A DNA stretch of 44,583 nt from an uncultured Bacteroidales bacterium (GTDB taxonomy: Bacteria; Bacteroidota; Bacteroidia; Bacteroidales; Muribaculaceae), in NCBI GenBank assembly GCA_902782465.1, contig CACZNH010000023.1:1-44583 (forward strand), in the 5' to 3' direction. Every line of letters begins with the position of its first letter. Position 1 is the first letter of the stretch. The notes below the pieces were generated by a model. The model made no database searches, was not told the DNA's origin, and saw nothing but the letters and a program-made list of their open reading frames with translations. Made by a program: the position numbers and the translations under genes. Positions 1 through 8,177 of the stretch are shown piece after piece.

Positions 1-28
1 GGGCTGCTCTATCTTTGATACTGTTCAT
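1..28 (-). CDS. Start of a third citrate lyase operon gene, probably citF (partial)
   Basis: An ATG at position 28 on the minus strand overlaps the TGA stop of citE (ATGA overlap) and opens a frame that runs off the left edge; the nine visible codons read MNSIKDRAA. Such overlap indicates translational coupling. In citrate lyase operons the alpha subunit gene citF normally follows citE, so citF is the expected product, but nine residues are too few to identify it. The assignment is by position only. Confidence 0.5.
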
Positions 29-930
29 GCTAAGTCCTCCTTTGTCAAGATGCCCGACGCGATGGCCAGGTCGATGGTACGTTGTGCTCTGATAACCACG
101 GGGCGGTCAACCATCTTGCCGTTGACGGCGATAACGCCGCTACCGCGCTTCTCAGCCTCCTTGATGGCGGCGATGATGGTCTTGGCCTTCTCGATTTCCT
201 TCTCCTTGGGAGCGAAGATCTCATTGACAACCTCGATTTGGCGAGGATTGATGATCGACTTGCCGTCGAAGCCCATAGCCTTGATCATCTCAACCTCGCG
301 ACGGAAGGTGTCCATGTCGTTCAGATTGCTGAACACAGTGTCGAGGGCGTCGATGCCGGCAGCACGGGCAGCCGTCACGATGCACTGACGAGCAAACTGC
401 AGCTCCATACCGAAGTTGGGTGAATCACCCGACGTGCGCTGTGCCTTCAGGTTAGCGCAGTAGTCCTCAGCGCCAAGGGCGATACCCATCATGCGCTTGC
501 TGGCGGTGGCGATAGCATAGGCGTTGAGGGCGCCCAGGGTGCTCTCGATAGCGGCCATGATCTGAGTGCGTCCTACGCAGCCCAGCTCGGTCTCCACCTT
601 GATGATTTCCTCTTCGAGTTCCTTAACCTCCTCGGCGGTCTCGGTCTTGGGCATGCGGATGACGTGAACGCCAGCCTTTACCACTGCCTCAACATCCTTC
701 TTGCCGTAAGGGGTGTTCAGCGGGTTGATACGTACCACCATCTCGGTGTTGCCGTAGTCGATGGTCTTGAGTGCATTGTGAACCAGCAGACGCGCTGCGT
801 CCTTCTCGGCCATCGATACAGAATCCTCGAGGTCGAGCATGATTGAATCGGGACCGTAAATGTGAGCGTCGGCCATCATTCCCGGGTTGTTACCAGGGAC
901 AAACATCATTGTTCTTCTGAGTCGTTGCAT
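25..930 (-). CDS. citE: Citrate lyase beta subunit CitE (citryl-ACP lyase)
   Basis: A 301-residue protein of the HpcH/HpaI aldolase/CitE superfamily, at the usual CitE length. The N-terminus RRTMMFVPGNNPGMM is the typical CitE opening, followed by the DSIMLDLEDSV motif with acidic metal-binding residues and by MAAIES, matching the conserved glutamate strand of the TIM barrel. CitE cleaves citryl-ACP to oxaloacetate and acetyl-ACP in the cytoplasmic CitDEF complex. The gene lies 37 bp downstream of citD and overlaps the next frame by 4 bp, so it is the middle gene of a citDEF-type operon. Related malyl-CoA or citramalyl-CoA lyases share the fold; the neighbouring citD decides for CitE. Confidence 0.93.
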   Translation of the reverse strand: MQRLRRTMMFVPGNNPGMMADAHIYGPDSIMLDLEDSVSMAEKDAARLLVHNALKTIDYGNTEMVVRINPLNTPYGKKDVEAVVKAGVHVIRMPKTETAEEVKELEEEIIKVETELGCVGRTQIMAAIESTLGALNAYAIATASKRMMGIALGAEDYCANLKAQRTSGDSPNFGMELQFARQCIVTAARAAGIDALDTVFSNLNDMDTFRREVEMIKAMGFDGKSIINPRQIEVVNEIFAPKEKEIEKAKTIIAAIKEAEKRGSGVIAVNGKMVDRPVVIRAQRTIDLAIASGILTKEDLA

Positions 931-967
931 AACAATTTTCTCGTTTTTGATGGTTTGTTAGTGTTAA

Positions 968-1249
968 TTAGTCGGCCCACACGTCTTTGCCGGTAGCGCG
1001 AACGGCGGCTGCCGTCACGCGGGCGCGGATGGTGCAGTCCAGAGCTCCCTTGTCCGTGGCTTTCACCTCGGCTTGGTCGATGCCCAGGCCCTGCAGGGTC
1101 TCGGTGATAACTTTCTTGATTTGGTCGCCAAACTGATAGGCTACCGTGCTGTCAAGATCAATGTGCAGTCCAGCGTTGTCGTTGGGCGCAATCTGGATGA
1201 AAATGTCGCCGGATTCAAGCGTTCCGGCCATTGCCGTTTTGATCTCCAT
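968..1249 (-). CDS. citD: Citrate lyase acyl carrier protein CitD (gamma subunit)
   Basis: A 93-residue protein, normal for CitD. The start MEIKTAMAGTLESGD contains the conserved GTLESGD; Ser13 corresponds to the serine that carries the phosphoribosyl-dephospho-CoA prosthetic group in known CitD proteins. The later KGALDCTIRAR stretch is also typical. CitD carries the acetyl/citryl group between the CitF and CitE active sites. It is the first gene of the operon. The genes for prosthetic-group synthesis and attachment (citG, citX) and for activation (citC) are not in the window and may lie beyond the left edge. Confidence 0.93.
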   Translation of the reverse strand: MEIKTAMAGTLESGDIFIQIAPNDNAGLHIDLDSTVAYQFGDQIKKVITETLQGLGIDQAEVKATDKGALDCTIRARVTAAAVRATGKDVWAD

Positions 1250-1342
1250 TGTTTGGTAAAAAAACGATTAAAAAAAATATTAATAAAAGTTCGTTAATGT
1301 AGTCAATTAGTTGCTTCTCAAAATATCCTTCTAAAAAGCGCC

Positions 1343-1373
1343 CAAAATTAGGCATTATTTTATTACTGACAAA
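1343..1373 (-). promoter_or_regulatory. Predicted promoter of the citrate lyase operon
   Basis: Read on the minus strand, TTTG (1373-1370), a 19-bp spacer and TAATTTTG (1350-1343) match the Bacteroidetes -33/-7 consensus exactly. This places the transcription start near 1337 and leaves an AT-rich leader of about 90 nt before citD. A second TAnnTTTG match at 1469-1462 lacks a well-spaced -33 element. The rest of the gap 1250-1578 is AT-rich and holds no gene that I can see. Confidence 0.7.
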
Positions 1374-1578
1374 ATATTTTCAGCACCTTTTTTACATACC
1401 CGTTTTTGATGCGGAAAAGGCTAATTTTTAGGCACTTTAAGAACCTCAGTTTTTATAGTGGCAAATGTATAAAATTGCAGAAAAACATCCACTAAAGTTT
1501 CGTTTTGTCAGATTTTGCGTTTTATGGTTGAGAATCCGTCGCCAGGCCCGATTTTTCTTAAAAATCGACAGTGCGGCG

Positions 1579-2658
1579 TTAGTGTGACCTCAGGCGGCGA
1601 TACAACGGCATGACAAAGCCATAATGCACCGCCATGGCAACCAGCAGCAACGTGAGGCTCTGGAGCATGAAATAGGCCAGGCCTTCGGTAGCCATCCCCA
1701 CCCTCATGACCACATACCTGACAAGGGCAAACACACCATATTGCAAGAGGTATATTTCGGCCGTGATGGCACAGGGCACGGCCAGCCACGGCATCGACAA
1801 CAGGCGAGAAAAGGCACCTCGTTTGCCGCCGGTGAAAACGAAGGCGGCCAGCACGGTCAACACAGCGGGAGCGGCGCTGCAGAATGCCCGATACCAGTGA
1901 GGGTGCAGCAAGGTCTCTCCCAACCGGTAAAAGGCCAAAAATGCCAACACGGCACACACCTCGACAAGCGTTGCAAACGTGGCATTCAGGCGTGATGCGG
2001 CATCACGCCAACAGCGGCTTTGCGTGACATGAAACAGCACGATTCCGGTCGTGAAATCCAGGATTCTGACAGGGGGAAATTCATACAGGAAATAATGGGC
2101 CGGAGCGGGTATCAGCAGCGATGGCGATGCCGGATCACGGGCATAACCTGCCAGCATTTCGGCACCGATAAGCACCACCACAATGGCGACCTGCCAGCCC
2201 AGCGACATTCGTCTTAACGGCTTGATAATCAATGGCGCTATCAGGTAGAGAAAAAACAGGACGCAGATGAACCACGCTACGGGATTGATGCCAAAGTAGT
2301 AGCCAGGCGTCGGTATCCACGGACTCAACATTGTCAGGTGGGCAAACGTCACCTTGCTGAACACCAGATTGGAACCCCAACAGAGGTATGCCGCCAGCAG
2401 ACACAATGCCAGCGCCAGGACGTATAACGGATAGAGCTTGAACAGTTTATAACGCATGTACCAGGCATGCTCTAACGGCCCGTAATAGTAGTCGACAGGA
2501 TGGGTCGATGCCGAGAAATAGCCGCTGTACAGAAAGCAAAAACTCACACACAAGGACTGCAGATAAGTGCCATCTGCCAGCCAAAAGTGTGAGGCGACAA
2601 TGGCAAGGACGGCTATCAGCTGCAGCGTGGCCAGGGACTGTATGTGTTGTCGTTTCAT
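1579..2658 (-). CDS. Membrane acyltransferase (acyltransferase 3 family)
   Basis: About 359 residues with some ten hydrophobic segments, matching the acyltransferase 3 family (PF01757), integral membrane enzymes that O-acetylate or O-acylate surface polysaccharides and other cell-envelope sugars. The first membrane segment ends in IVASHFW, where the histidine is the family's conserved catalytic candidate, and the next ends in FCFLYSGY, the usual F-F-x-x-S-G-Y/F motif. The start is taken at the ATG at 2658 because AGGAG lies 6 nt upstream; a TTG two codons earlier is less likely. The gene starts 17 bp downstream of vsr on the same strand and may be cotranscribed with it. The substrate cannot be told from sequence, and no polysaccharide genes are adjacent. 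Confidence 0.83.
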   Translation of the reverse strand: MKRQHIQSLATLQLIAVLAIVASHFWLADGTYLQSLCVSFCFLYSGYFSASTHPVDYYYGPLEHAWYMRYKLFKLYPLYVLALALCLLAAYLCWGSNLVFSKVTFAHLTMLSPWIPTPGYYFGINPVAWFICVLFFLYLIAPLIIKPLRRMSLGWQVAIVVVLIGAEMLAGYARDPASPSLLIPAPAHYFLYEFPPVRILDFTTGIVLFHVTQSRCWRDAASRLNATFATLVEVCAVLAFLAFYRLGETLLHPHWYRAFCSAAPAVLTVLAAFVFTGGKRGAFSRLLSMPWLAVPCAITAEIYLLQYGVFALVRYVVMRVGMATEGLAYFMLQSLTLLLVAMAVHYGFVMPLYRRLRSH

Positions 2659-2675
2659 CTCCAACTCCTAACTTC

Positions 2676-3173
2676 TTAATCGGGTTCTGCAGCCAAGGGC
2701 ACATCTGCATCCTCACCGGGCATGACATACGGCCTCGGCTGGGCGCCATTGCGCTCCAGCACAATGCGGCTCAATTCCAAATCCAGTTCACGCAGCGTCT
2801 CAGTGCACCGCTTGGGTGACAGTTGGCACTCCCACACCACAATCACGTTCCAGCCCGCCGTGCGCAGCAGGGCCTGGTTGCGTTCGTCGCGCTCACGGTT
2901 ACGGGTAATCTTGTCCTGCCAGAACTGCGCGTTGGTCGCGGGGCGATGACGCTGGCACTCATGGCCGTGCCAAAAGCAGCCATTCACAAAAATCACCGTC
3001 CGCCACTTCCGCATCACGATGTCGGGGCGGCCAGGCAACGCCTTCACATACAGCCTGTAACGGAACCCCTGACGCCACAGCCACCGCCGCATCACCAGTT
3101 CCGGCTTGGTGTCGCGTCCCCTGATGCGGCTCATGCAACGCCGCCTCTGCTCCGGTGTCATCCTATCCCCCAT
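2676..3173 (-). CDS. vsr: Very short patch repair endonuclease Vsr
   Basis: Taking the start at 3173 (MGDRMTPEQRRRCMSRIRG) gives 165 residues, close to E. coli Vsr. Visible family motifs are RGRDTKPE at the N-terminus, LPGRPDIV with the metal-binding aspartate, VNGCFWHGHEC with the zinc and catalytic histidine/cysteine residues, and GWNVIVVWEC near the end. Vsr nicks T:G mismatches left by deamination of 5-methylcytosine, starting short-patch repair. Its usual partner, a cytosine-5 methyltransferase, is not in the window, so this is an orphan here. An upstream in-frame extension to 3338 exists but runs through repeat sequence and has no similarity to the family, so I discard it. ATG 3161 is another possible start. 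Confidence 0.88.
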   Translation of the reverse strand: MGDRMTPEQRRRCMSRIRGRDTKPELVMRRWLWRQGFRYRLYVKALPGRPDIVMRKWRTVIFVNGCFWHGHECQRHRPATNAQFWQDKITRNRERDERNQALLRTAGWNVIVVWECQLSPKRCTETLRELDLELSRIVLERNGAQPRPYVMPGEDADVPLAAEPD

Positions 3174-3186
3174 TACAAAATCAAAT

Positions 3187-3225
3187 CTATAGCATCTATT
3201 ATAGCATCTATAGTTGCTATCGATG
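3187..3225. repeat. Short tandem repeat of CATCTATAG type upstream of holB
   Basis: Near-tandem copies of a 9-bp unit, CATCTATAG, in the gap between vsr and holB. The same unit occurs in inverse orientation (CTATAGATG) downstream of holB at 4507-4538, so holB is flanked by inverted arrays. CTATAG is itself a palindrome. Confidence 0.7.
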
Positions 3226-3379
3226 GCAAAGATAATGCTTTTATTGATATGAGACAATGATGTAAACTTTTTTAGATACCTCCTGTCGAGAATCCAACAT
3301 AAAACGAATATTTCTTTTAACTTGCAGTGGTGTTTCAAGAAAAAGCAGTATCTTTACACTCCCAAAACATGAGGATACT

Positions 3380-4501
3380 ATGAGATTCAGCGATATTATT
3401 GGTAATGAGCAGGCGATAGCGCAGATTAGGCGGATGATTGATGCCGACAAGCTGCCGCATGCCCTGTTGTTGCATGGCGCGCCTGGAATTCCCAAATTGG
3501 GACTCGCCATGGCCGCGGCACAGTACCTGCACTGCAAGAACCGCACCGACGGGGACTCCTGCGGCGTGTGCCCGATGTGCCGCCAGCACCAGTCCTTCAA
3601 CCAGGTGGACACCCACTACTCCTATCCCTTTACCGACAGCAAGGGGACGGGCTGTACCTGCGACGACTACATCGGCGAGTGGCGCGAGTTCATCACCCAA
3701 AATCCCGTCGAGGACTACCAGGCCTGGCTGCACCTGCTGAAAAACGACAACGCACAGCCCCAGATTTTTGTGCGCGAGGCCGACAGCATCATGCGCAAGA
3801 TGACCTTGAGCGCCTATACCACCAAATACAAGGTCCACATCCTGTGGCTGCCCGAGAAACTCAAGGAAGAGGCCGCCAACAAACTGCTGAAACTCATCGA
3901 GGAACCTTACGACGACTGCAAGTTCATCCTCGTGAGCGATAACGAGAAAGGCATCCTGGGCACCATCCTGTCGCGTTGCCAGCGCATCGAGTTGCGCCGC
4001 CCCTCGACCGACATGGTGGCGCGTTACCTGTGTGACCGCTACGGCATGGACATGCAGGATGCCCTCGCCCTGGCTGCGCCTGCCGACGGCAACATCAACG
4101 TCGCTGAACGCCTGGTTCAGACCGGCAGCGAGTTCCATGAGTTCCGTGAGCGTTTCATCGAACTGATGCGTCTTGCCTACCAGCATGACCTGTCTCAACT
4201 CAAGCCCTGGAGCGAGGTCATTGCCGAGATGAAGCGCGAGAAGGCCCGCCGTTTCCTCGACTATGCCGTGCGACAGGTGCGCGAAAATTTCATCTACAAC
4301 CTGCACAACCCCGAACTGAACTACCTCACGCGCGAGGAGGAAGCCTTCTCGACGCGATTCTCGCCGTTCATCAACGAGCGCAACGTCGAGGGCATCGTCG
4401 CCGAACTGGAGCGTGCCAGCGCCGACATTGCCGGCAACGGCAACGCAAAGATTGTCCTCTTTGACCTCACTATCCGCCTCTCCATCCTCATCAGGAAATA
4501 A
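3380..4501 (+). CDS. holB: DNA polymerase III subunit delta' (HolB)
   Basis: A 373-residue clamp-loader protein. It begins FSDIIGNEQAIAQIRRMI, the usual delta'/gamma opening, followed by LLHGAPGIPKL, a degenerate P-loop in which the second glycine and the Ser/Thr are replaced (P38, L40), as expected for the non-ATPase delta' subunit. Cys52, Cys61, Cys64 and Cys67 form the zinc module. EEAANKLLKLIEEP and LSRCQRIELRRP are the conserved AAA+ lid and sensor/SRC-type motifs. Delta' is the stator of the clamp loader that puts the beta clamp on DNA. The gene is followed after 48 bp by the AddB-like nuclease on the same strand. A possible -7 element TATCTTTA at 3349 lacks a good -33 partner. Confidence 0.93.
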   Translation: MRFSDIIGNEQAIAQIRRMIDADKLPHALLLHGAPGIPKLGLAMAAAQYLHCKNRTDGDSCGVCPMCRQHQSFNQVDTHYSYPFTDSKGTGCTCDDYIGEWREFITQNPVEDYQAWLHLLKNDNAQPQIFVREADSIMRKMTLSAYTTKYKVHILWLPEKLKEEAANKLLKLIEEPYDDCKFILVSDNEKGILGTILSRCQRIELRRPSTDMVARYLCDRYGMDMQDALALAAPADGNINVAERLVQTGSEFHEFRERFIELMRLAYQHDLSQLKPWSEVIAEMKREKARRFLDYAVRQVRENFIYNLHNPELNYLTREEEAFSTRFSPFINERNVEGIVAELERASADIAGNGNAKIVLFDLTIRLSILIRK

Positions 4502-4506
4502 ACAAC

Positions 4507-4538
4507 CTATAGAAGCTATAGATGCTATAGATGCTATA
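4507..4538. repeat. CTATAGATG tandem repeat between holB and addB-like gene
   Basis: One CTATAGAAG followed by CTATAGATG twice and a partial copy fill most of the 48-bp gap inside the holB operon. This is the inverse orientation of the array at 3187-3225. It lies just upstream of the start region of the next gene, where no Shine-Dalgarno sequence is evident. Confidence 0.8.
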
Positions 4539-4549
4539 AAAAAATTGGA

Positions 4550-7500
4550 ATGATGACTCCTTTTCTGCAACAAGTCGCGCGCCACTACCTTGAGGTAAAA
4601 GGTCTTGAGGATTACTGCTTTGTCTTTCCCAATCGCCGCAGTGGCCAATTCTTCAGCCACTACCTGCAACAACAATTGGCAGCCAGCGGTCCCAAGCCCC
4701 ACCTGCTGCCCTGTGTGACCACCATCAGAGACCTCGTCGCCCAGCTTACCGGCACCATTGTGGCCACCGACATCGAGATGACCTTTGCCCTCTATGAAGC
4801 CTACTGCCAAGCGATGGGCGACAAGGCTCAAGAATTTGACAAATTCATCTACTGGGCACAACTCATCATCAGCGACTTCAACGACATCGACCGCTCGCTG
4901 GCCGATGCCCACGAGATATACCGCAACCTTGAAGACCTGCACGACCTGAGCAGCAACCACCTCTCTCCCGAAGTCAAGGAAAAACTCAGGAAAATATTCG
5001 GTGACAGCCTGTGTACCGCATTTTTTGACACTGATGCCGACGCCAGCCTGTGGCGCCTGTATGATAAAGACTCTAAAGACGCTGCGACAGACGACAGCGT
5101 CAGGCGTGAGTTCCTGAGCCTGTGGAACGCCCTGGAGGCCATCTACAATCATTACCATAAAGTGCTCACAGACAAAGGCATCATCTCACCAGGCAAGCAG
5201 CTGCGTCTGGCAGCTGAACTGACTGATGCACACCCCCGGCACAGCAGGCTGGTGTTTATCGGTTTCGGCGTGCTCTCGGCTGCCGAGGTCAAGCTGTTTG
5301 ACAGCTTCAAGCAAAAAGGTATCGCCGACTTCTGGTGGGACAACGCGGGCCTGCATGCCATGCTCGAGAAAGCACCGCACGACCCTGCCGCCTTGCTCAT
5401 CGACGGCTATTGCAAGCGTTTTGGCGCCATGCCCATCGAGCCGCTCGAGGACAACGGGCCGCTCCTGAAGGTGGTTTCGGTGCCGTCGATGGTGGGACAA
5501 GCCAAGGTGGCTTTTGACGAGATTTCACTTATGACGGAGCCCGACAAGGCTCCAGGCATCGAGACGGCAGTAGTGCTCCCGGACGAGAATCTGCTCGTGC
5601 CGCTGCTTCACTCGATTCACGGCAATGTGCCCTTGCTGAACGTGACACTGGGATACCCCCTGCGCAGTTCGGGCATCGTGTCGCTCATGCGCATCGTCGC
5701 CCGCCTGCATCATCAGGCAAGCAAAGAGCGTGGCGGATGGACCTACTACCGTGAGGACGTCAACGACATCCTCTCCCACCCCTTGATGAAGACGTATTTC
5801 TCCGACGAGGTGCTGGCGCTGTCAGCCGAGCTGGCCCGTACCAACCGCTTCCGCGTTCCCGCAGTGGAGTTTGAGGCAATGAGTTTCAGCGACCTTTTCG
5901 TACCCGCCATGGACAGCGACAGCAAGGACAATGAGACCGATTACCTGGACCACCTGCTGGCCTTCTGCACTCTGCTGCTGGAAAAGATGTCACCAACCGT
6001 CGAGGACGAAAACACTGAAGATGAGGAAGATAAGGAAAAGGATGGCGTGCAGGTGCCCCTGCAGCAGGCCTTCCTGCTCATGTATCTGGACGTCCTCAAC
6101 CAGCTCAAGCGGGCGCTCGCCGATTGCCGTCAGCCGTTGCAGCGCAGCACGGTGTTCTATCTCATCGACCGCCTGTCATCGTCGGCAATCGTCTCGTTCA
6201 CTGGCGAGCCCTTGCAGGGCCTGCAGGTGATGGGACTGCTCGAAACGCGCAACCTGGACTTCAGCAACGTGGTGATTCTGTCGATGAACGAGCGCATCTT
6301 CCCGCGCCGACGCAGCATCAACTCATTCATCCCCAACTATATGCGACGTGCCCATGGCATGTCCACTATCGAGCAGCAGGAGGCGATTGTCGCCTTCAAC
6401 TTCTACCGCCTGCTGAACCGTTCCAGCCATGTGACGCTCATCTACGACTCCAGCGCCCAAAAGATAGGCTCCAGCGAACCCTCACGCTACATCACACAGC
6501 TTGAAAAAGTCTATGGCAGGCAACTGCAATATGTCGAGATGGAGCCAACGGTGAAAACCTCCACGGCTATCCCCATCGAGGTGCCTAATGATTGCGTGGC
6601 AGGATTGCGTGAGAGCTATGGCGGTTCGTTGGCCATGGACAATGGCGGCAAGTACCTGTCGGCAAGTGCCATCAACAAGTTCATCAACTGCCCGCTCATG
6701 TTCTACCTGCACTATATCCAGGGGCTTAACGAGGACAACGAGGCAAGCGATTTCATGGATTACGGCACCTTTGGCAACGTCGTCCACGACACTTTGGGCG
6801 AATGTTACGACTGTGAGGCCGTGCATCAGCGCCAAGGGCTGATTGACAAGGAATATATCCAAGCCTTCAAACGCGACAGGCTGGAAAAAGTGGTGGTAAA
6901 GAACATCAAGCGGCATTTTCTCCATGTTCCCGAGGACGAGTTGGAGAACGATGTGCAGCCGCTGCGTGGCGAAGCATTGATGCAGGTTGAAACCATCAGC
7001 AGCTATGTTAACTTTGTCCTGGACTATGACTTGAAGCTGATTGAAGAGAAAGGGCCGTTTACCATCATCGAGTGTGAGAACACCCATGACATCAAAGGCC
7101 TCAGAGTGGGCAGCGAATACTTTAATTTCACCTATAAGCCCGACCGCATCGACCGTCTTGCCAACGGCACGCTGCGCATCGTGGACTACAAGACCGGTAA
7201 GGACGAAACCTCGTTCTTATTGTCATCGGAACTCACTGACCTGTTCGACAACTCCAAATCCAAGCGTTGCAAGGCCATCCTGCAGCTGTTCCTGTACTGC
7301 TATGCCTACATGACCGAACATCCCGAGGTGAAAACCATCCAGCCAGTCATCTACAAGCTGGCGTCGATGAAGGATAGCGGAGTGAAGATGAAGGCTGGCA
7401 AAGGCACTACACCCATGCAGTTCGAATTCTCGATGGAGAACCCTGTGGTTCATAGTTTCCTGGAAATGATGGAGGTGACACTCAAGACACTCTACGAGGG

Positions 7501-7588
7501 TGACTTCATCCAAGCCCCCGAGAATTCCAAATCCTGTAATTATTGCCGATTTATCGACTTCTGCCGTCGACTACCGTCTAAATATTGA
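4550..7588 (+). CDS. AddB-like PD-(D/E)XK Fe-S nuclease (recombination/repair)
   Basis: A 1012-residue protein with an inactive helicase-like N-terminal two thirds and a C-terminal RecB-type nuclease, the AddB/RexB layout. The N-terminus contains CFVFPNRRSGQFF, the degenerate helicase motif I region. The nuclease is marked by GTFGNVVHDTL (histidine), YKPDRIDRL (aspartate) and RIVDYKTGKD (D-x-K). One cysteine in FINCPLMFYLHYIQG and three in CNYCRFIDFC match the four ligands of the AddB iron-sulfur cluster. With AddA, AddB processes double-strand breaks for RecA. The partner helicase addA is not adjacent: downstream is a convergent gene cluster. Start ATG 4550 or 4553 cannot be separated. Confidence 0.85.
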   Translation: MMTPFLQQVARHYLEVKGLEDYCFVFPNRRSGQFFSHYLQQQLAASGPKPHLLPCVTTIRDLVAQLTGTIVATDIEMTFALYEAYCQAMGDKAQEFDKFIYWAQLIISDFNDIDRSLADAHEIYRNLEDLHDLSSNHLSPEVKEKLRKIFGDSLCTAFFDTDADASLWRLYDKDSKDAATDDSVRREFLSLWNALEAIYNHYHKVLTDKGIISPGKQLRLAAELTDAHPRHSRLVFIGFGVLSAAEVKLFDSFKQKGIADFWWDNAGLHAMLEKAPHDPAALLIDGYCKRFGAMPIEPLEDNGPLLKVVSVPSMVGQAKVAFDEISLMTEPDKAPGIETAVVLPDENLLVPLLHSIHGNVPLLNVTLGYPLRSSGIVSLMRIVARLHHQASKERGGWTYYREDVNDILSHPLMKTYFSDEVLALSAELARTNRFRVPAVEFEAMSFSDLFVPAMDSDSKDNETDYLDHLLAFCTLLLEKMSPTVEDENTEDEEDKEKDGVQVPLQQAFLLMYLDVLNQLKRALADCRQPLQRSTVFYLIDRLSSSAIVSFTGEPLQGLQVMGLLETRNLDFSNVVILSMNERIFPRRRSINSFIPNYMRRAHGMSTIEQQEAIVAFNFYRLLNRSSHVTLIYDSSAQKIGSSEPSRYITQLEKVYGRQLQYVEMEPTVKTSTAIPIEVPNDCVAGLRESYGGSLAMDNGGKYLSASAINKFINCPLMFYLHYIQGLNEDNEASDFMDYGTFGNVVHDTLGECYDCEAVHQRQGLIDKEYIQAFKRDRLEKVVVKNIKRHFLHVPEDELENDVQPLRGEALMQVETISSYVNFVLDYDLKLIEEKGPFTIIECENTHDIKGLRVGSEYFNFTYKPDRIDRLANGTLRIVDYKTGKDETSFLLSSELTDLFDNSKSKRCKAILQLFLYCYAYMTEHPEVKTIQPVIYKLASMKDSGVKMKAGKGTTPMQFEFSMENPVVHSFLEMMEVTLKTLYEGDFIQAPENSKSCNYCRFIDFCRRLPSKY

Positions 7589-7676
7589 GGTTTTAGGAGT
7601 TAGGTGGCATCCGCATCCCTAAAGCCTAAAGCCTAAAACCTAAAACCTAAAGCCTAACTCTTAACGCCTAACTCCT
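7589..7676. repeat. Palindromic periodic repeat with GGCATCCGC core (copy 1)
   Basis: A left arm (GTTTTAGGAGTTAGG) and a right arm of 7-bp units (CCTAAAG, CCTAAAA, CCTAACT) face each other around the core TGGCATCCGCATCC. The arms are reverse complements in kind, so the region can fold into a long hairpin between two convergent genes. Its right end contains the last codons and stop of the S4 protein gene. The same core and arms occur at 16823-16887; related cores are at 12108 and, inverted, at 22257. Confidence 0.8.
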
Positions 7677-8151
7677 CGTTCAGGCGGTCCTCATCCTCCT
7701 GGGTCCATAGGGGGTTGTCCTCCTCGTCCCAGTCAAAGGCGTCATCAAGCGGTGTGGGGTCATCAAAGCCGAAGAAGGCGTCATCGGTGAAATCCTGCAG
7801 CTCGCGACCTTCCTTTTTGGTAGGACGGCCCAAGCCACGCTGGCGGTTGACGAAACCGTCGATTTTCACCATCTCCAGCAGGCGCAGCTGGTCGGGGCTG
7901 GTGACGTTATTCAGGTATTGCGGCACCAACTTGGCGCCAACACGGTTATTAAGCAATCCGATGACCTCAAAGGTATAGGTCACTGGTGGCTTGCGCACGT
8001 CGATGCGGTCGCCCACCTTGATGCCGTGAGACGGCTTCACGGGCATGCCGCCGATGGTCACACGCCCCAGTTTGCAGGCATTGGTCGCGATAGTGCGCGT
8101 CTTGAAAACACGCGTCGCCCACAGCCACTTGTCAATCCTTACCTCTTTCAT
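7654..8151 (-). CDS. S4-domain RNA-binding protein, Hsp15-like
   Basis: A 165-residue protein. Residues 1-60 (VRIDKWLWATRVFKTRTIATNAC, then GRVTIGG and KPSHGIKVGDRI) form an S4 RNA-binding domain of the Hsp15/HslR type, which in E. coli binds stalled 50S subunits still carrying peptidyl-tRNA. The C-terminal 50 residues are strongly acidic (DDAFDWDEEDNP). It is the last gene of the L25-pth-S4 cluster; all three are linked to ribosome function. The final residues (ELGVKS) are encoded by the start of the periodic repeat, so the C-terminus was probably shaped by that element. Whether it binds stalled ribosomes here is inferred from the family. Confidence 0.85.
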   Translation of the reverse strand: MKEVRIDKWLWATRVFKTRTIATNACKLGRVTIGGMPVKPSHGIKVGDRIDVRKPPVTYTFEVIGLLNNRVGAKLVPQYLNNVTSPDQLRLLEMVKIDGFVNRQRGLGRPTKKEGRELQDFTDDAFFGFDDPTPLDDAFDWDEEDNPLWTQEDEDRLNEELGVKS

Positions 8152-8177
8152 GATGCTTTATTCTTTATTCCATACAC

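Noticed and set aside
1462-1469. TACATTTG as the main citD promoter
   Set aside because: It matches the -7 consensus but has no -33 element at a suitable distance; the site at 1343-1373 is a better match and nearer.
3174-3338. N-terminal extension of Vsr by 55 residues
   Set aside because: The extension runs through the CATCTATAG repeat, has no similarity to Vsr and would be unusual in composition; ATG 3173 gives the normal length.
3335-5158. Long minus-strand open frame (607 codons) across holB and the AddB-like gene
   Set aside because: It is antisense to two well-supported genes, shows no recognisable domain and starts and ends inside them. Long antisense frames are a by-product of the codon use in this GC-rich coding DNA.
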